Below are positions 39,742 through 40,633 of a DNA stretch of 40,633 nt, piece after piece. This DNA comes from JABCPE02 sp963518845. GTDB taxonomy: Bacteria; Bacteroidota; Bacteroidia; Flavobacteriales; Weeksellaceae. Position 1 is the first letter of the stretch, and each line of letters starts with the position of its first letter. Location: the NCBI GenBank assembly GCA_963518845.1, contig CAUQKV010000016.1, positions 1-40,633 of the forward strand. Reading direction: 5' to 3'. A program made the position numbers and the translations under genes. A model generated the notes under the pieces. The model ran no database searches, was not told the origin of the DNA, and saw nothing but the letters and a program-made list of their open reading frames with translations.

Positions 39742-40101
39742 ATGAAAGCCCTAATTTATGTTTTCCTTGGGGGAGGAGTGGGGAGTATTTTTAGGTTTAT
39801 GATTTCTAATTATGCTCATAAACTGCTGATGGCAGGCTCTTTTCCTATTGGAACGCTTTTAGCTAATGTTTTGGGATGTTTTTTTATAGGGATATTTTCT
39901 TCTTTATTTAAAGAAAATGAATATCTGAAATACCTTTTGGTTACAGGATTTTGTGGTGGATTTACTACATTTTCCACATTTTCTATGGAAAACATCACTC
40001 TTTGGCAAAACGGACAGTATGGAATTTTGGTTTTGTACTTGACTTTGAGCATTGCATTGGGGCTTTCTGCGGTGTATTTAGGAAGTCAGCTTTTGAAATA
40101 A
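39742..40101 (+). CDS. crcB: Fluoride ion channel/exporter CrcB (Fluc)
   Basis: A small 119-aa membrane protein, four transmembrane helices, that lets fluoride out of the cell as a double-barrelled dimer. The signature residues are visible: GGGVGSIFRFMISNY (residues 8-22), the GTLLANVLGCFFIGIF segment (asparagine in helix 2) and the GFCGGFTTFSTFSMEN segment with the phenylalanine box (about 71-86). Only nine bases separate it from trxB, so there is no space for a fluoride riboswitch directly before it. Firm. Confidence 0.93.
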   Translation: MKALIYVFLGGGVGSIFRFMISNYAHKLLMAGSFPIGTLLANVLGCFFIGIFSSLFKENEYLKYLLVTGFCGGFTTFSTFSMENITLWQNGQYGILVLYLTLSIALGLSAVYLGSQLLK

Positions 40102-40166
40102 AGTAAATTTTTAATATTGATTTTCAAAACATTAATGATTTAAGCGTAAAAATCCTATAAATAAAT

Positions 40167-40196
40167 TTGTCAGTATTAAAAATATCCTTACATTTG
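40167..40196 (+). promoter_or_regulatory. Promoter of tRNA-Ser
   Basis: TTG at 40167-40169, 19 bases, then TACATTTG at 40189-40196: a full consensus match, about 30 bases before the tRNA. Confidence 0.8.
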
Positions 40197-40226
40197 CACC
40201 ACTGAAATGATAGATATTTCATTTTT

Positions 40227-40311
40227 GGAGAGATGGCAGAGCGGTCGAATGCGGCGGTCTTGAAAACCGTTGACTGTAACAGGTCCGGGGGTTCGAATCC
40301 CTCTCTCTCCG
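40227..40311 (+). tRNA. tRNA-Ser (anticodon TGA)
   Basis: Acceptor GGAGAGA pairs with TCTCTCC, followed by the discriminator G at 40311. The anticodon stem GCGGT/ACCGT holds the loop CTTGAAA with anticodon TGA, which reads UCA. A long variable arm and a T-arm (GGGGGTTCGAATCCCTC) match a class II serine tRNA. CCA is not encoded. Confidence 0.95.
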
Positions 40312-40331
40312 CAAAATTAAAACTAAATTAT

Positions 40332-40368
40332 AAGGACTTTTGAAGATTTCAAAAGTCCTTTTTTTTAT
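40332..40368 (+). terminator. Terminator of tRNA-Ser
   Basis: A perfect 13-bp stem, AAGGACTTTTGAA (40332-40344) with TTCAAAAGTCCTT (40348-40360), and a run of T to about 40368. Confidence 0.95.
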
Positions 40369-40553
40369 TTTAAGTTCTGAAAGTTTTCACAAAGCGATAT
40401 CCTTGCTTTTTCCTACACTTTATGTTTTCTAAAAATACATTCACATCCTCGAAGAAATATGCAGTATCTTTGTTTTCTGTATTATAATTATAAAATGGAA
40501 AGAGATAAAATAAAAAATAAAGAGTATTTCAAAAATATAAAAATACAAACAAA

Positions 40554-40633
40554 ATGGAAATAGAACTAGATAAAAGATACTTACACCAATTAATAAAAGA
40601 AGTAATATCAAAAGAGTATAAGGTAAATTTAGT
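40554..40633 (+). CDS. Start of an unidentified ORF running off the window
   Basis: An ATG at 40554 opens a frame that is still open at the right edge (26 codons; start MEIELDKRYLHQLIKEVISKEYK). It is charged and helical; no family is visible. A 22-codon frame starting at 40495 overlaps its beginning in another phase and is probably not a gene, though it could be a leader. TATCTTTG at 40465-40472 is a possible -7 box. The 185 bases between the tRNA-Ser terminator and the ATG hold nothing else I can identify. Because it follows a tRNA, this could be the beginning of a second mobile element. Confidence 0.45.
   Translation, partial: MEIELDKRYLHQLIKEVISKEYKVNL

Noticed and set aside
1..40633. 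CRISPR arrays, retrons and insertion-sequence transposases
   Set aside because: No regularly spaced repeat series, no reverse transcriptase and no transposase gene were found on either strand.

Overview
The window is a stretch of chromosome from a Flavobacteriia-type bacterium (phylum Bacteroidota), probably in or near the Chryseobacterium/Weeksellaceae group. Reasons: low GC, A-rich gene leaders without Shine-Dalgarno sequences, repeated promoters of the form TTG-N16-20-TAnnTTTG, a mevalonate-pathway gene, DUF4286 and DUF4173 family proteins, tRNAs without encoded CCA, and housekeeping proteins of flavobacterial type. The genus is an inference.

Layout. 1-21.5 kb is mostly ordinary chromosome: rsmG, a PD-(D/E)XK/AddB-like nuclease, an HD hydrolase, a convergent DUF4286 gene, gyrA with a TPR protein, a lipoprotein, a three-gene locus (membrane protein, winged-helix regulator, DUF4173) carrying two matching palindromes that look like the regulator's operators, gpmI, ppa, an M24 aminopeptidase P, mvaD, a membrane protein, then purK and purE separated by an inverted EamA transporter.

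21.5-27.6 kb is a compact integrated element of about 6 kb inserted at the 3' end of tRNA-Leu(CAA). It is bounded by a 16-bp direct repeat (attL/attR) and carries inside each end a 19-bp copy of a tandem repeat that fits an integrase arm-type site. It encodes a tyrosine recombinase, three small proteins in one operon, an excisionase-like HTH protein, a 53-aa protein, a putative rolling-circle replication initiator with a C-terminal zinc finger, and a 108-aa protein behind a structured leader. No capsid, coat, Zot, coupling-protein or conjugation gene is visible, so it looks like a self-replicating or mobilizable satellite-type element. Its three gene-poor stretches hold the least explained DNA of the window: an iteron-like tract between two terminators, an origin-like region rich in inverted repeats, and a probable structured RNA flanked by exact 14-bp repeats. 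It also supplies a replacement terminator for the tRNA it split from its own.

27.6-40.6 kb returns to chromosome: tRNA-Leu with its promoter, an MBL hydrolase, the translation cluster thrS-infC-(secreted protein)-rpmI-rplT on the minus strand, then on the plus strand a DNA-deoxyinosine glycosylase, queA, a nitroreductase, rlmN, an AEC transporter, a secreted probable beta-propeller, a polyprenyl synthase, trxB, crcB and tRNA-Ser(TGA), with the start of one unidentified ORF at the right edge.

All calls come from reading the sequence and its translations; no database search was run.
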